The notes beneath the pieces were generated by a model. The model made no database searches and was not told where the DNA came from. It saw only the letters and a program-made list of their open reading frames with translations. The translations under genes and the position numbers were made by a program. DNA of 64,000 nucleotides from Paenarthrobacter aurescens (GTDB lineage Bacteria; Actinomycetota; Actinomycetes; Actinomycetales; Micrococcaceae), in contig NZ_JAOEFX010000005.1 in NCBI RefSeq assembly GCF_025421775.1, positions 248,001 to 312,000 on the forward strand. Direction: 5' to 3'. Positions within the stretch are counted from its first letter, which is position 1, and each line of letters opens with the position of its first letter. Positions 1 to 8,501 of the stretch are shown here, piece by piece.

Positions 1-1073
1 AGGGCGTATTTGCGTCCGCCCACGCTGGCCTTGTTCTTGGCGGCCTTGGCAACCGAGATGAACTCTCCGGCATCGTTGGTGCGGCTTACCAGCTTGTAGA
101 CCATGCTGGCGGTTGGGGCGCCGGAGCCGGTGACCAGGGAGGTGCCAACGCCGTAGGAGTCCACCGGGGCGGACTGCAGAGCGGCGATGGCGAACTCGTC
201 GAGGTCCGAGGTCACTACGATCCGGGTGTTGACGTTGCCGAGGTCATCGAGCATTTGCCTGACCCACTGCGCTTGCGCAATCAGGTCGCCGGAATCCAGC
301 CGGACGGCCCCCAGCTTGTCGCCGGCAAGTTCGACTGCGGTGCGTACCGCAGTCTCGACATCGTAAGTGTCCACCAGCAAGGACGTGCCAGGGCCGAAGG
401 CGGCGATCTGTGCTTCGAAGGCCTCGCGCTCGGTGTCGTGGAGCAGGGTGAAGGAGTGGGCCGCGGTGCCTACGGTCTTGATACCGTAACGTCGCCCGGC
501 CTCCAGATTGGAGGTGCTGGCGAAGCCGGCGATGACAGCGGCGCGGGCGGCCGCCGTCGCGGATTCCTCCTGGGTGCGCCGGGAGCCCATCTCGATGCAG
601 GGGCGGGTGCCCGCCGCTGAGGTCATCCGCGAAGCGGCAGAGGCGATGGCGCTGTCGTGGTTGAGGACAGACAAGATGAAGGTTTCCAGGATGCAGGCTT
701 CGGCGAACGTGGATTCCACGATGAGGATGGGGGAGTTGGGGAAGTAGGCGTCACCTTCGGCGTAGCCCCAGATGTCGCCGCTGAATTTGTAGTCGGCCAG
801 GTAGTCCAGGGTCTCCTGGTTGACCACTCTGTTTTGCTGAAGGAACGCAAGCTCGGCGTCGCCGAACCGGAAGTCGGCGATGCCCTCCAGCAGGCGTCCG
901 GTGCCGCCCACCACGCCGTAGCGCCGGCCGTCAGGCAAGCGCCGGGCGAAGGCTTCGAACACCGAACGGCGATGCGCGGCGCCCGAATGCAAGGCAGCCT
1001 GAAGCATGGTCAGTTCGTAGTGGTCTGTGTACAAGGATGTTGCGGGGTGGTCCCACGACGTGGCTCTACTCAC
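1..1073 (-). CDS. pncB: Nicotinate phosphoribosyltransferase (3' end outside window)
   Basis: NAD salvage enzyme that joins nicotinate to PRPP, giving nicotinate mononucleotide in the cytoplasm. The reading frame runs leftwards off the window, so about 357 codons are present of a family length near 430-440. Visible family features are the N-terminal TDHYELTMLQAAL segment, the RRYGVVGGTGRL stretch, and the LAGDKLGAVRLDSGDL segment of the phosphoribosyl-binding half. I chose the GTG at 1073 because a stop lies four codons upstream and TAGAGT sits 6 nt before it, as in a leaderless transcript. It diverges from clpS. It belongs to the same pathway as the nad operon near 39-45 kb, but I see no copy of that operon's palindrome here. 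Confidence 0.93.
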   Translation of the reverse strand, partial: MSRATSWDHPATSLYTDHYELTMLQAALHSGAAHRRSVFEAFARRLPDGRRYGVVGGTGRLLEGIADFRFGDAELAFLQQNRVVNQETLDYLADYKFSGDIWGYAEGDAYFPNSPILIVESTFAEACILETFILSVLNHDSAIASAASRMTSAAGTRPCIEMGSRRTQEESATAAARAAVIAGFASTSNLEAGRRYGIKTVGTAAHSFTLLHDTEREAFEAQIAAFGPGTSLLVDTYDVETAVRTAVELAGDKLGAVRLDSGDLIAQAQWVRQMLDDLGNVNTRIVVTSDLDEFAIAALQSAPVDSYGVGTSLVTGSGAPTASMVYKLVSRTNDAGEFISVAKAAKNKASVGGRKYA

Positions 1074-1079
1074 GAATTC

Positions 1080-1104
1080 ACTCTAGTGCGAGCCGCCATA
1101 GAAT
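1080..1104. promoter_or_regulatory. Divergent pncB / clpS -10 elements
   Basis: On the minus strand TAGAGT (1080-1085) lies 6 nt before the pncB GTG. On the plus strand TAGAAT (1099-1104) lies 6 nt before the clpS ATG. Neither gene has a Shine-Dalgarno at normal distance, so both are probably leaderless. Confidence 0.55.
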
Positions 1105-1110
1105 GGACAG

Positions 1111-1473
1111 ATGAGCCCTAGCGTTGCGTATGGCACGGACATCGATGAACGGACGAAAGCTGAAGAGCAGTCGTCCACCGATGTCCTGACAGCCCCTGAT
1201 ATCCCGTGGAACCTTGTGATCTGGAATGATCCCGTGAATCTGATGAGCTACGTGAGCTTTGTCTTCCAGAGCTACTTCGGCTATTCGGAGTCCAAAGCAC
1301 ACAAGCTCATGATGGAGGTCCATAAGAAGGGCCGGTCCATTGTGGCTCACGGCAGCAAGGAACAAGTGGAGCAGCACGCGGTGGCCATGCACGGATTTGG
1401 CCTCTGGGCCACGGTGGAGAAGGCCGCCAGCGGCAACGAAACACCCGGGAAGGGCGGCCGCCAGCGTGGCTAA
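1111..1473 (+). CDS. clpS: ATP-dependent Clp protease adaptor ClpS
   Basis: Adaptor that binds substrates with N-degron residues and passes them to the ClpA/ClpC unfoldase of the Clp protease. The protein is 120 aa, slightly long because of an N-terminal tail of about 30 residues rich in charged and polar amino acids. The core is typical: WNLVIWNDPVNLMSYV at residues 33-48 supplies the N-degron pocket, followed by the helix with HKLMMEVHKKG. The stop codon region overlaps the GTG of the DUF2017 gene, so the two are translationally coupled. This clpS-DUF2017-murI order is common in actinobacteria. The start has no ribosome site but has a -10 box 6 nt upstream. Confidence 0.95.
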   Translation: MSPSVAYGTDIDERTKAEEQSSTDVLTAPDIPWNLVIWNDPVNLMSYVSFVFQSYFGYSESKAHKLMMEVHKKGRSIVAHGSKEQVEQHAVAMHGFGLWATVEKAASGNETPGKGGRQRG

Positions 1474-2032
1474 GGCATTCAAGTATGGACTCAAGGGCAT
1501 CACTGGATTCCTGGAACCGGCAGAGCGCGACCTCCTGAGGGGGTTGTTTGACGATGTCATTTCCATGTTGGAGCAGGACATCCGGGAGAACGAGGACCCG
1601 CTGGCAGCGCTGATCGGCCTGGACATGGACGTCAAGCAGCCGGGCGACAGGGCCCTTCTTCGGCTCCTGCCAAATGTCATGAAGGACGACGACGGCGGCT
1701 CGCTGGAGTTCCGGCAACTCACCGAACGCTCGGTGCGGGAAAACAAAATCGGTGCGCTGAGGGCTGCGGCCATGGGACTGGACAAGGACGAGCTGGTCCT
1801 GTCGCCCGAAGACTCCACCCGTTGGTCCATGGCACTGAACGACGTCCGGCTGGTGCTCGCCGAACGCCTGGATATCCGGGACGAAGCTGACGCGGAGCAC
1901 ATCCACAGCATGCAGGACTGGAGCCAGGCTGAGGACGTGGAGAGTTACCTTGCCCTGGTCTACAACTTCACGACGTGGCTCCAGGAGTCCTTGGTGCAGG
2001 CCATGTTGGCTGCAAGGCAGGCGAAATCCTGA
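1466..2032 (+). CDS. DUF2017 family protein
   Basis: Conserved actinobacterial protein of unknown function, 188 aa from the GTG at 1466. The same frame is open further upstream, but that part lies inside clpS, and the family sequence starts at [21 protein letters not shown]. It is acidic and predicted soluble and helical, with no catalytic motif I can name. The 8-nt overlap with clpS suggests coupled translation, and the association with ClpS is conserved across actinobacteria. A role linked to protein turnover is only a guess from context. Confidence 0.85.
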   Translation: MAKAFKYGLKGITGFLEPAERDLLRGLFDDVISMLEQDIRENEDPLAALIGLDMDVKQPGDRALLRLLPNVMKDDDGGSLEFRQLTERSVRENKIGALRAAAMGLDKDELVLSPEDSTRWSMALNDVRLVLAERLDIRDEADAEHIHSMQDWSQAEDVESYLALVYNFTTWLQESLVQAMLAARQAKS

Positions 2033-2096
2033 TCCGGACGGTGCGGTGGCGCTCCAGCCCTGTGACACATCAGACACGAGGCGGAGAGCACAGTTA

Positions 2097-3167
2097 ATGG
2101 CCGCACACCATGGGAAGCCTTATTCTCGAATAATTATGACTTCAGCATCGGGTTCACCAGGCGGCGCCTTGGGCAGTGGCGTCCCCCTCGGCGACGGGGA
2201 ACTCATAGGGACGCGTCCTATCGGCATCTTTGATTCCGGCGTGGGCGGATTGACGGTAGCGCGGTCCATCATTGACCAGCTCCCCAACGAGTCGATCCTC
2301 TATGTAGGCGATACCGCCAACGGCCCCTATGGTCCACTCCCCATCGCCGAAGTACGCGCCAACGCGTTGGGCGTCATGGACGAACTGGTGGATTCAGGCG
2401 TAAAGCTGCTGACCATAGCCTGCAATTCGGCGTCCGCCGCGGTGCTCCGTGATGCGAGGGAACGCTACACGGCCCGCTACGGCATCCCGGTGATAGAGGT
2501 TATCCAGCCGGCAGTCCGGCGGGCAGTCTCTGCTACCCGTTCCGGCAAGATCGGCGTCATTGGAACATCCGCCACTGTGGGGTCCAGAGCCTACGAGGAT
2601 ACGTTTGCTGCCGCTCCGGACCTGACCATAACGTCCGTGGCCTGCCCGGCGTTCGTGAACTTCGTGGAGGCGGGTGTCACCACGGGCCCGGAACTTTTGG
2701 CCGCAGCCAATGAGTACTTGGAGCCCCTCAAGCACGCCGGCGTGGACACCGTTGTCCTGGGATGCACGCACTACCCGCTGTTGACCGGCGTTATTTCCTT
2801 CGTCATGGGCGAGGACGTCACGCTGGTCTCCAGTGCTGAAGAGACTGCCAAGGACGTATATCGGGCCCTGGCCAACCATGGCATCCAGCGGACAGAGTCC
2901 CAGGCGCCGAGCCACGAATTCATTGCCACAGGCGACGCCACGCAGTTCGAGACATTGGCCCGCCGCTTCCTTGGGCCTGAGGTCCTCTCCGTGAAGCATG
3001 TGGACCACGTCGCAGCCCAATATCCCACGGGCAGCCTGGCCCGCATCACCCCCGAGATGCTCGAAGCAGCACGTTCGGGAACCGGGCTGTCCCGCCGCTC
3101 GTATTTCGTGCAGCCCCAGGACAGCCCCAACAGCGGCGCAGGAGCAACCTTGGGGCGTGGACTGTGA
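2097..3167 (+). CDS. murI: Glutamate racemase
   Basis: Makes D-glutamate from L-glutamate for peptidoglycan. The two catalytic cysteines are visible: C109 in [10 protein letters not shown] and C223 in GCTHYP. The [10 protein letters not shown] motif at about residues 45-54 supplies the substrate-binding Asp and Ser. At 356 aa it is longer than the usual 265-285: about 40 extra residues precede the core and some 45 follow it. The start at 2097 is preceded by GGAGA at a workable distance. An in-frame ATG at 2136 is the alternative and would remove 13 residues. The stop overlaps the GTG of the next gene. Confidence 0.93.
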   Translation: MAAHHGKPYSRIIMTSASGSPGGALGSGVPLGDGELIGTRPIGIFDSGVGGLTVARSIIDQLPNESILYVGDTANGPYGPLPIAEVRANALGVMDELVDSGVKLLTIACNSASAAVLRDARERYTARYGIPVIEVIQPAVRRAVSATRSGKIGVIGTSATVGSRAYEDTFAAAPDLTITSVACPAFVNFVEAGVTTGPELLAAANEYLEPLKHAGVDTVVLGCTHYPLLTGVISFVMGEDVTLVSSAEETAKDVYRALANHGIQRTESQAPSHEFIATGDATQFETLARRFLGPEVLSVKHVDHVAAQYPTGSLARITPEMLEAARSGTGLSRRSYFVQPQDSPNSGAGATLGRGL

Positions 3168-3961
3168 AACTCACCATCGTAGGATGCACAGGCTCGTTTC
3201 CCGGTCCCGGTTCCCCGGCATCGTGCTATTTGGTGACGGCACACGATGGTGAGCGCGAGTGGAAGATCGTCATGGACCTCGGCAGCGGAGCCTTGGGAGC
3301 GATCCAGCGCTACACCGATCTTGAGGACATCGACGCAATATTCCTCACCCACCTGCACCCGGATCACTGCATGGACCTGTGTGGGCTCCACGTGGCGGTC
3401 CGCTGGAAGCCCGGCGGATGGGGCCGCGACCGCTTGCCCGTGTGGGGACCTGCGGCTACTGCGGACCGTATGGCTACGGCCTATGGGCTCGACCTGGATC
3501 CAGGCATGCATGAGGAATTCGATTTCACGCACTGGGCCGAACTCAAGCCTGTCACTGTGGGTCCGTTCACCGTGACGCCGTATGCCGTCAACCACCCGGT
3601 GGAAGAGGCCTATGCGCTGCGCGTGACGGCCACCGAGCCCGGCAAGGACGGCGTTCCGGTGACCAAAATCCTGACCTACTCGGGCGACACCGATTCGTGC
3701 CAGGGGCTGGAAGATGCGGCCAAAGGATCGGACCTCTTCCTGTGTGAGGCAGCGTTCGAGGAAGGCCGGGATGACGACATCAAGGACGTCCATCTCACGG
3801 GCAAGCGTGCAGGGGAAGCCGCAACGAACGCAGGCGCCAAGCGTCTCCTCCTCACCCACATTCCTGTGTGGACCTCACAAACCAAGGTGTTGTCCGAGGC
3901 CAAACCTGTGTTTGCCGGTGACGTGGCAGTTGCCGTAGCTGGAGTCCACTACACGATCTAG
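3164..3961 (+). CDS. Metallo-beta-lactamase-fold hydrolase (RNase Z / ElaC-like)
   Basis: Zinc-dependent hydrolase of 265 aa. The [10 protein letters not shown] motif at about residue 64 is the HxHxDH metal site. A later TYSGDTDSC supplies the bridging Asp, and LLLTHIPVW supplies the last His. It resembles the RNase Z-like MBL proteins found between murI and rph in actinobacteria. A nuclease or phosphodiesterase role is plausible, but the true substrate cannot be read from the sequence. GTG start overlapping the murI stop by 4 nt, so it is coupled to murI. Confidence 0.85.
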   Translation: MKLTIVGCTGSFPGPGSPASCYLVTAHDGEREWKIVMDLGSGALGAIQRYTDLEDIDAIFLTHLHPDHCMDLCGLHVAVRWKPGGWGRDRLPVWGPAATADRMATAYGLDLDPGMHEEFDFTHWAELKPVTVGPFTVTPYAVNHPVEEAYALRVTATEPGKDGVPVTKILTYSGDTDSCQGLEDAAKGSDLFLCEAAFEEGRDDDIKDVHLTGKRAGEAATNAGAKRLLLTHIPVWTSQTKVLSEAKPVFAGDVAVAVAGVHYTI

Positions 3962-3995
3962 CTCTACAGGCGTCGGGCAGTGCCACGAGCTTGGC

Positions 3996-4001
3996 TAAGC
4001 T
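3996..4001 (+). promoter_or_regulatory. Internal -10 element before rph
   Basis: TAAGCT ends 6 nt before the rph ATG and no Shine-Dalgarno is present. This suggests rph-rdgB can also be transcribed separately from a leaderless start. Confidence 0.45.
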
Positions 4002-4007
4002 TGAACC

Positions 4008-4766
4008 ATGAATTCTGAAGCTACAGCCACACCCGTCATCCGTGCCGATGGCCGGACACCCGACCAACTGCGACCCATCAGCATCACCCGCGGCTGGTCG
4101 AAGCAGGCCGAGGGCTCGGCTCTGATCGAGTTCGGAAACACCCGGGTCTTGTGCACGGCTTCGCTGACCGAGGGCGTGCCGCGCTGGCTCAAGGGCGAAG
4201 GCCGCGGCTGGGTCACTGCAGAGTACGCAATGCTTCCCCGTGCCACGAACACCCGTTCCGACCGTGAGTCCGTCAAGGGCAAGATCGGCGGACGCACGCA
4301 CGAAATCTCGCGCCTCATTGGCCGCTCCCTGCGCTCCATCATCGACACGAAGGCGCTCGGCGAGAACACGATCGTCCTGGACTGCGATGTGCTGCAGGCC
4401 GATGGTGGCACACGCACGGCCGCGATCACCGGCGCCTATGTGGCGCTCGCAGAGGCCATTCGTTTCGCCCGCGAAAACAAGCTCATTGCCCGCAACGCCG
4501 AGCCGCTGGTGGACACCATCGCGGCGGTCTCAGTAGGCATCATCGACGGCGTGCCCATGTTGGACCTGCCATATGTGGAAGACGTCCGTGCAGAGACGGA
4601 CATGAACGTGGTGGTGACCGGTTCCGGCAAGTTCGTTGAAGTTCAGGGCACAGCCGAAGGCGCTCCCTTCGACCGCGACGAGCTCAACGCACTTCTTGAC
4701 CTCGCCCTGCTCGGCACAACCCAGCTGTCCGCCATCCAGCGCGAGACGCTGGCGGAAGCTCCGTGA
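4008..4766 (+). CDS. rph: Ribonuclease PH
   Basis: Phosphate-dependent 3'-5' exoribonuclease that trims tRNA 3' ends. The 252-aa length matches the family. Recognisable blocks are [13 protein letters not shown] at the N-terminus, the [11 protein letters not shown] strand, [16 protein letters not shown], the R-rich [15 protein letters not shown] helix and the acidic [19 protein letters not shown] active-site segment. It sits 46 nt after the MBL-fold gene and overlaps rdgB by 4 nt. Confidence 0.97.
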   Translation: MNSEATATPVIRADGRTPDQLRPISITRGWSKQAEGSALIEFGNTRVLCTASLTEGVPRWLKGEGRGWVTAEYAMLPRATNTRSDRESVKGKIGGRTHEISRLIGRSLRSIIDTKALGENTIVLDCDVLQADGGTRTAAITGAYVALAEAIRFARENKLIARNAEPLVDTIAAVSVGIIDGVPMLDLPYVEDVRAETDMNVVVTGSGKFVEVQGTAEGAPFDRDELNALLDLALLGTTQLSAIQRETLAEAP

Positions 4767-5425
4767 GCGGCGCACTGGCACCCGGGGTTCCGCGCCTCGT
4801 CCTGGCGACACACAACAAGGGCAAGCTCAAGGAACTCCGCGAACTTCTTCGTGGTCAGGTTCCAGGACTCGACGTCGACACCCAGGTGGTGGACGCCGCT
4901 GCGGCCGGTGCCCCGGACGTTGCGGAAACGGGTGTCACGTTCGCCGAGAACTCACTCCTCAAAGCCCGGGCTGTTGCGGAAGCGACCGGCCTGGTAGCCA
5001 TTGCCGACGACTCCGGCCTGGCCGTGGATGTCCTTGGCGGAGCGCCGGGCATCTTCTCTGCACGATGGTCCGGAAGTCATGGGAACGACACCGCCAACCT
5101 GAACCTGCTGCTTGCGCAGCTCTCCGATGTTCCGGATGCGTTCCGCGGAGCAGCGTTTGTGTGCGCGGCAGCTTTGGCGGTGCCCGGTCCGGACGGCATT
5201 GCCCACGAGACTGTCGAGTACGGCCAGATGGAGGGGACGCTGCTGCGGGAACCCCGCGGTGAGGGTGGATTCGGCTATGACCCCGTGCTGCAGCCGGTCG
5301 GGATGGACCGCAGCTGCGCCGAGCTTAGCTCCGAAGAGAAGAACGCCATCAGCCATCGCGGCCAGGCCTTCCGTGCTCTGCTTCCCGCGATCGTGTCGGC
5401 GTTGAGCGGGTCCGGCTCGAACTAG
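4763..5425 (+). CDS. rdgB: dITP/XTP pyrophosphatase (Ham1/RdgB)
   Basis: House-cleaning enzyme that hydrolyses dITP, ITP and XTP to monophosphates, keeping deaminated purines out of nucleic acids. The 220-aa protein carries the N-terminal [15 protein letters not shown] nucleotide-binding signature at about residues 14-28, the ADDSGLAVD metal/phosphate segment near residue 76, GGFGYDPV near 169 and SHRGQAF at the C-terminus. GTG start overlapping the rph stop. Last gene of the clpS operon, followed closely by a strong terminator. Confidence 0.96.
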   Translation: MSGALAPGVPRLVLATHNKGKLKELRELLRGQVPGLDVDTQVVDAAAAGAPDVAETGVTFAENSLLKARAVAEATGLVAIADDSGLAVDVLGGAPGIFSARWSGSHGNDTANLNLLLAQLSDVPDAFRGAAFVCAAALAVPGPDGIAHETVEYGQMEGTLLREPRGEGGFGYDPVLQPVGMDRSCAELSSEEKNAISHRGQAFRALLPAIVSALSGSGSN

Positions 5426-5441
5426 CTTCTTCGTCAGACGC

Positions 5442-5474
5442 AAAAGGCACCCCGCCGTGCGGGGTGCCTTTTTT
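5442..5474. terminator. Rho-independent terminator after rdgB
   Basis: A perfect 9-bp stem, GGCACCCCG with CGGGGTGCC, has a 5-nt loop and is followed by TTTTTT. The A-run on the left side makes it usable from the minus strand too, so it can also end the convergent dedA transcript. Confidence 0.9.
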
Positions 5475-5492
5475 GTGCTCGGGCGGTGATCC

Positions 5493-6269
5493 TCAGAGCT
5501 CGCCGTGCTTGCCGCCTTCGTGTTCTTCGATGAATTCCTCCACGGGGTCGGTGCCTGCCGCTGCCGCCTTGCGCTTGGCGACGAATCCCCGGCCGATCTC
5601 AATGAAGATCGGGATGACCGAGATCAGGACGATGACAATGAAGATGATGTCGATGTTGTTGCCAACCCACTCGAACTGGCCAAGCCATGCGCCGAGCAGG
5701 GTAACGCCGCCGCCCCAGAGGACGGCGCCGATGACGTTGAAGAGGAAGAACTTGCGCTTATCCATCTGCGCAACGCCTACGATCACCGGCACGAAGGTGC
5801 GGATGATGGGTACGAAGCGCGCCAGGATCAGGGCCTTGCCACCGTGCTTCTCGAAGAACGCATGGGCGCTCTCCACATTTTCTTTCTTGAAAAGCCGTGA
5901 ATCCGGCTTGTTGAAGATGGCCGGGCCGGCCTTCGATCCAATGAGATAGCCGGTCTGGTTGCCGATGATGGCGGCCACGATGATCATGCCGCACATGGCC
6001 CACAAGTTGAATTCGATGGCGCCGGTGGAGACCAGCAGCCCCGCCGTGAACAGCATCGAATCGCCCGGCAGGAAGAAGCCCACCAGGAGGCCTGTTTCTG
6101 CGAAAACAATGGCGCAGACCAGGAGGACCACCCACGGTCCTAACGGGGAATCGCGGAGGAATACGTCGGGGTTCAACCAGTCCGGCAGGAACGAAGCCAT
6201 GGAGGGCTGCACCGGTCCCGCGCCCCCGAAAGTGGATACGGCAAGGTCGCTTATCGCAGAAAAGATCAC
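5493..6269 (-). CDS. DedA family membrane protein
   Basis: Polytopic membrane protein of 258 aa from the DedA/VTT family, whose members are linked to lipid-carrier recycling, proton-motive-force maintenance and drug tolerance. Several hydrophobic segments are clear: residues about 44-66, 78-106 and two near the C-terminus. The family motif region includes FAETGLLVGFFLPGDSMLF and the amphipathic ILARFVPIIRTFVPVIVG segment with its conserved Arg and Pro. The tail is charged. I use the GTG at 6269 because TAGGCT lies 6 nt upstream; an internal ATG (MASFLPDW) is the alternative. Convergent with rdgB. Confidence 0.88.
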   Translation of the reverse strand: MIFSAISDLAVSTFGGAGPVQPSMASFLPDWLNPDVFLRDSPLGPWVVLLVCAIVFAETGLLVGFFLPGDSMLFTAGLLVSTGAIEFNLWAMCGMIIVAAIIGNQTGYLIGSKAGPAIFNKPDSRLFKKENVESAHAFFEKHGGKALILARFVPIIRTFVPVIVGVAQMDKRKFFLFNVIGAVLWGGGVTLLGAWLGQFEWVGNNIDIIFIVIVLISVIPIFIEIGRGFVAKRKAAAAGTDPVEEFIEEHEGGKHGEL

Positions 6270-6275
6270 CCAACA

Positions 6276-6281
6276 AGCCTA
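6276..6281 (-). promoter_or_regulatory. -10 element of dedA
   Basis: TAGGCT on the minus strand ends 6 nt before the GTG start. No ribosome site is present, so a leaderless transcript is likely. Confidence 0.5.
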
Positions 6282-6318
6282 CTTGACGGCCGTCGTCGTG
6301 ATTTTCGGGGGAGAACCC

Positions 6319-6367
6319 TTGACTCCTGCCTCACTGCTTGTATGGTTAGTTACATGAGTAATGAACC
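6319..6367 (+). promoter_or_regulatory. Promoter and probable operator of the GntR-ABC operon
   Basis: A TTGACT box (6319-6324) and TATGGT (6341-6346) are spaced 16 nt apart. Overlapping the -10 is an inverted repeat: GGTTAGTTAC (6344-6353), 4 nt, GTAATGAACC (6358-6367), with 8 of 10 positions paired. The place and symmetry fit an autoregulatory site for the GntR protein encoded just downstream. Confidence 0.6.
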
Positions 6368-6376
6368 AGTGAGGCC

Positions 6377-6787
6377 GTGATGCTCATGATCGATGACAGC
6401 AAACCGATCTTTATGCAGATCGCCGAACTCATCGAGAACGGAATCGTGGACGGCAGCATGGCCGAAGAGTCGCAAGTGCCCTCCACCAACGAGTTCGCAG
6501 CGTTCCACCGCATCAACCCGGCAACCGCTGCCAAGGGCGTCAACCTGCTGGTGGATTCGGGAATTCTCTACAAACGCAGGGGGATAGGGATGTTCGTCGC
6601 CACAGGGGCGCGCGCCCAACTGGTAGCGCGCCGCACCGAAGAGTTCTTCGAGCAGTACGTCAAACCGCTGGCATTGGAAGCCCGGAAGCTGGGCATCTCG
6701 ACCGAGCAGCTGAACACCATGATTGAACGCAGCTCCGGGCTTGCCCCGGAATCCGGGACAGACAAGGAAAGGAGCGCGGCCCTGTGA
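6377..6787 (+). CDS. GntR-family regulator, YtrA subfamily
   Basis: Small one-domain-plus-tail repressor of 136 aa. The N-terminal winged helix-turn-helix (about residues 8-75) has the GntR pattern PIFMQIAELIENGIVDG, then VPSTNEFAAFHRINPATAAKG, and the wing KRRGIGMFV. There is no large effector domain, only a short helical tail, which defines YtrA-type members that control adjacent ABC transporters. The start is uncertain among GTG 6377, ATG 6380 and ATG 6386. A palindrome overlaps its promoter. It overlaps the ABC ATPase gene by 4 nt. Confidence 0.9.
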   Translation: MMLMIDDSKPIFMQIAELIENGIVDGSMAEESQVPSTNEFAAFHRINPATAAKGVNLLVDSGILYKRRGIGMFVATGARAQLVARRTEEFFEQYVKPLALEARKLGISTEQLNTMIERSSGLAPESGTDKERSAAL

Positions 6788-7722
6788 ACGACACCATCGT
6801 CGAGGCCCGTAACCTGATCAAGCACTACAAAGACCTTAACGCGCTGGACAACGTGAACCTGAGCCTCTCGGCGAACCGGATCTACGGACTGCTGGGCCGC
6901 AACGGCGCCGGTAAAACCACGTTGATGTCCATCCTCACCGCACAGGCCTTCGCCACGTCCGGCGAAGCACTCGTCTTTGGCGCCAGCGCCTACGAGAACG
7001 AGGCCGTGCTGTCCCGGATCTGCTTCATCCGGGAATCCCAAAAGTATCCGGACGACTTCCAGCCGCAGCATGCCTTCCGCTCCGCTGCCCTTTTTTACAA
7101 GAACTGGGACCAGGCCTTCGCCGACCGGTTGGCCGAAGACTTCCAACTCCCCATCAAGCGCAGGATCAAGAAGCTCTCGCGCGGCCAGTTGTCCGCCGTG
7201 GGAGTCATCATAGGTCTTGCGTCGCGTGCAGAACTGACGTTTTTCGATGAACCGTACCTGGGACTCGACGCCGTGGCCCGCCAGCTGTTCTACGACCGCT
7301 TGGTGGAGGACTACGCCGAACACCCGCGCACCATCATCCTGTCCTCCCACCTGATCGATGAGGTGGCCAACCTCCTGGAGCACGTGGTGGTGATCGATCG
7401 GGGCCGGATCATCATGGACGCCGATGCCGATGACATCCGCGGTTCCGCCGTCACCGTTTCCGGATCCGCCGAAACGGTGGATGCCTTCCTCCTTGGACGG
7501 AAGATCCTGCATCGGGAAACCCTGGGGTCGCTGGCATCGGTGACCGTGGACGAATCGCTCGGAAGCCGTGAGCGCGCCGAAGCGCAGGAGCTGGGACTCG
7601 AATTGTCGCCCGTTTCCCTGCAGCAGTTGGTGGTTCGCAAAACCATGGCCGGCGTGGGCAGTACCGGCGTTGGATCCGACACTGGAGATTTCGCCGACGA
7701 CACTTTGGAGGCAAGGCGATGA
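6784..7722 (+). CDS. ABC transporter ATP-binding protein (YtrB-like)
   Basis: ATPase of an ABC exporter, 312 aa. Walker A is GRNGAGKTT at residues 38-46, the signature is LSRGQ (not the usual LSGGQ), Walker B is LTFFDEP, and the switch His is in ILSSHLIDEV. After the ATPase core (about residue 215) a C-terminal extension of about 95 residues is seen. It is coupled by 4-nt overlaps both to the GntR gene and to the permease. In the related Bacillus ytr operon the transporter responds to cell-wall antibiotics; the substrate here is unknown. Confidence 0.9.
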   Translation: MNDTIVEARNLIKHYKDLNALDNVNLSLSANRIYGLLGRNGAGKTTLMSILTAQAFATSGEALVFGASAYENEAVLSRICFIRESQKYPDDFQPQHAFRSAALFYKNWDQAFADRLAEDFQLPIKRRIKKLSRGQLSAVGVIIGLASRAELTFFDEPYLGLDAVARQLFYDRLVEDYAEHPRTIILSSHLIDEVANLLEHVVVIDRGRIIMDADADDIRGSAVTVSGSAETVDAFLLGRKILHRETLGSLASVTVDESLGSRERAEAQELGLELSPVSLQQLVVRKTMAGVGSTGVGSDTGDFADDTLEARR

Positions 7723-8405
7723 GCAGGACAGTAGCAGTTGCCCGCATGCAGCTGATCAATAAGTGGACGTACATCGGGTGGCCCTTGACCATCCTCGCGG
7801 CTTCCTTCCTGATGTCGCTGGCCATCTTCGCCCTGATTCCCGTCCAGGAAGGCAAGTACGGTGGTGGCAGCCAGGCGCCCATGTGGTACTTCCTGGTCCT
7901 CGGCATCCAGAGCATGACCTTGGTTTTCCCCTTCTCGCAGGGTTTGAGCATCAGCCGCAAGGCGTTCTACCTGGGTACCCTGGGCCTGTTCTCACTCATC
8001 GCTCTCGGGATGACAGGGCTCTACCTTCTGGGTGGCGTCATCGAAAGGGCAACCACCGGCTGGGGTGTCTACGGCTACTTCTTCAATATCCCCTGGGTTA
8101 CGGATGGTCCGTGGTACTCCACAGCTGCGTTCTTCTTTGTAGTGATGATGTTCATGTTCATCATCGGGTTCTGGTTCGCCACCATTTTCAAGCGCTGGGG
8201 CACGAGTGGCACGTTGGTTTCCACGCTCGGAACGTCAGTGGCCCTGATCGGCCTGGCCGCCCTCACCACGTTGCTCGGATGGTGGGGATACGTTGGAAGT
8301 TGGTTCGCCCAACAGAGCCCGTTGAGCATCAGCGGGTGGGCGGCGCTGCTATGCGTCCTGCTCGCCGCGGGCTCCTACGCAACACTCCGGCGGGCCACAC
8401 CTTAA
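7719..8405 (+). CDS. ABC transporter membrane protein
   Basis: Predicted membrane partner of the preceding ATPase, 228 aa with about six hydrophobic segments, in residues 18-40, 58-75, 82-105, 138-160, 172-196 and 203-222. The short soluble N-terminus (MSRTVAVARMQLINK) and lack of a binding-protein motif fit an exporter-type ABC-2 permease. Start overlaps the ATPase stop. No substrate can be assigned from sequence alone. Confidence 0.82.
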   Translation: MSRTVAVARMQLINKWTYIGWPLTILAASFLMSLAIFALIPVQEGKYGGGSQAPMWYFLVLGIQSMTLVFPFSQGLSISRKAFYLGTLGLFSLIALGMTGLYLLGGVIERATTGWGVYGYFFNIPWVTDGPWYSTAAFFFVVMMFMFIIGFWFATIFKRWGTSGTLVSTLGTSVALIGLAALTTLLGWWGYVGSWFAQQSPLSISGWAALLCVLLAAGSYATLRRATP

Positions 8406-8441
8406 GCAGCGAAATGTCGTGTTCGCCACAAAGCAGGCCCG

Positions 8442-8482
8442 AAGGGCCGCCCCGCCGCGGAAATCGGCAGGGGCGGCCTTTT
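8442..8482 (+). terminator. Terminator after the GntR-ABC operon
   Basis: A 9-bp perfect stem, GGCCGCCCC with GGGGCGGCC, has a 16-nt loop and is followed by TTTT. It lies 40 nt after the permease stop. Confidence 0.75.
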
Positions 8483-8489
8483 CCGGCGG

Positions 8490-8495
8490 TAACCT
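8490..8495 (+). promoter_or_regulatory. -10 element of the exonuclease-BRCT gene
   Basis: TAACCT ends 6 nt before the GTG at 8502, directly after the terminator. No ribosome site is present. Confidence 0.45.
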
Positions 8496-8501
8496 TGTCC
8501 A

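Noticed and set aside
2771..3859. 362-codon open frame on the minus strand
   Set aside because: Antisense to murI and the MBL-fold gene, both of which have intact active sites.
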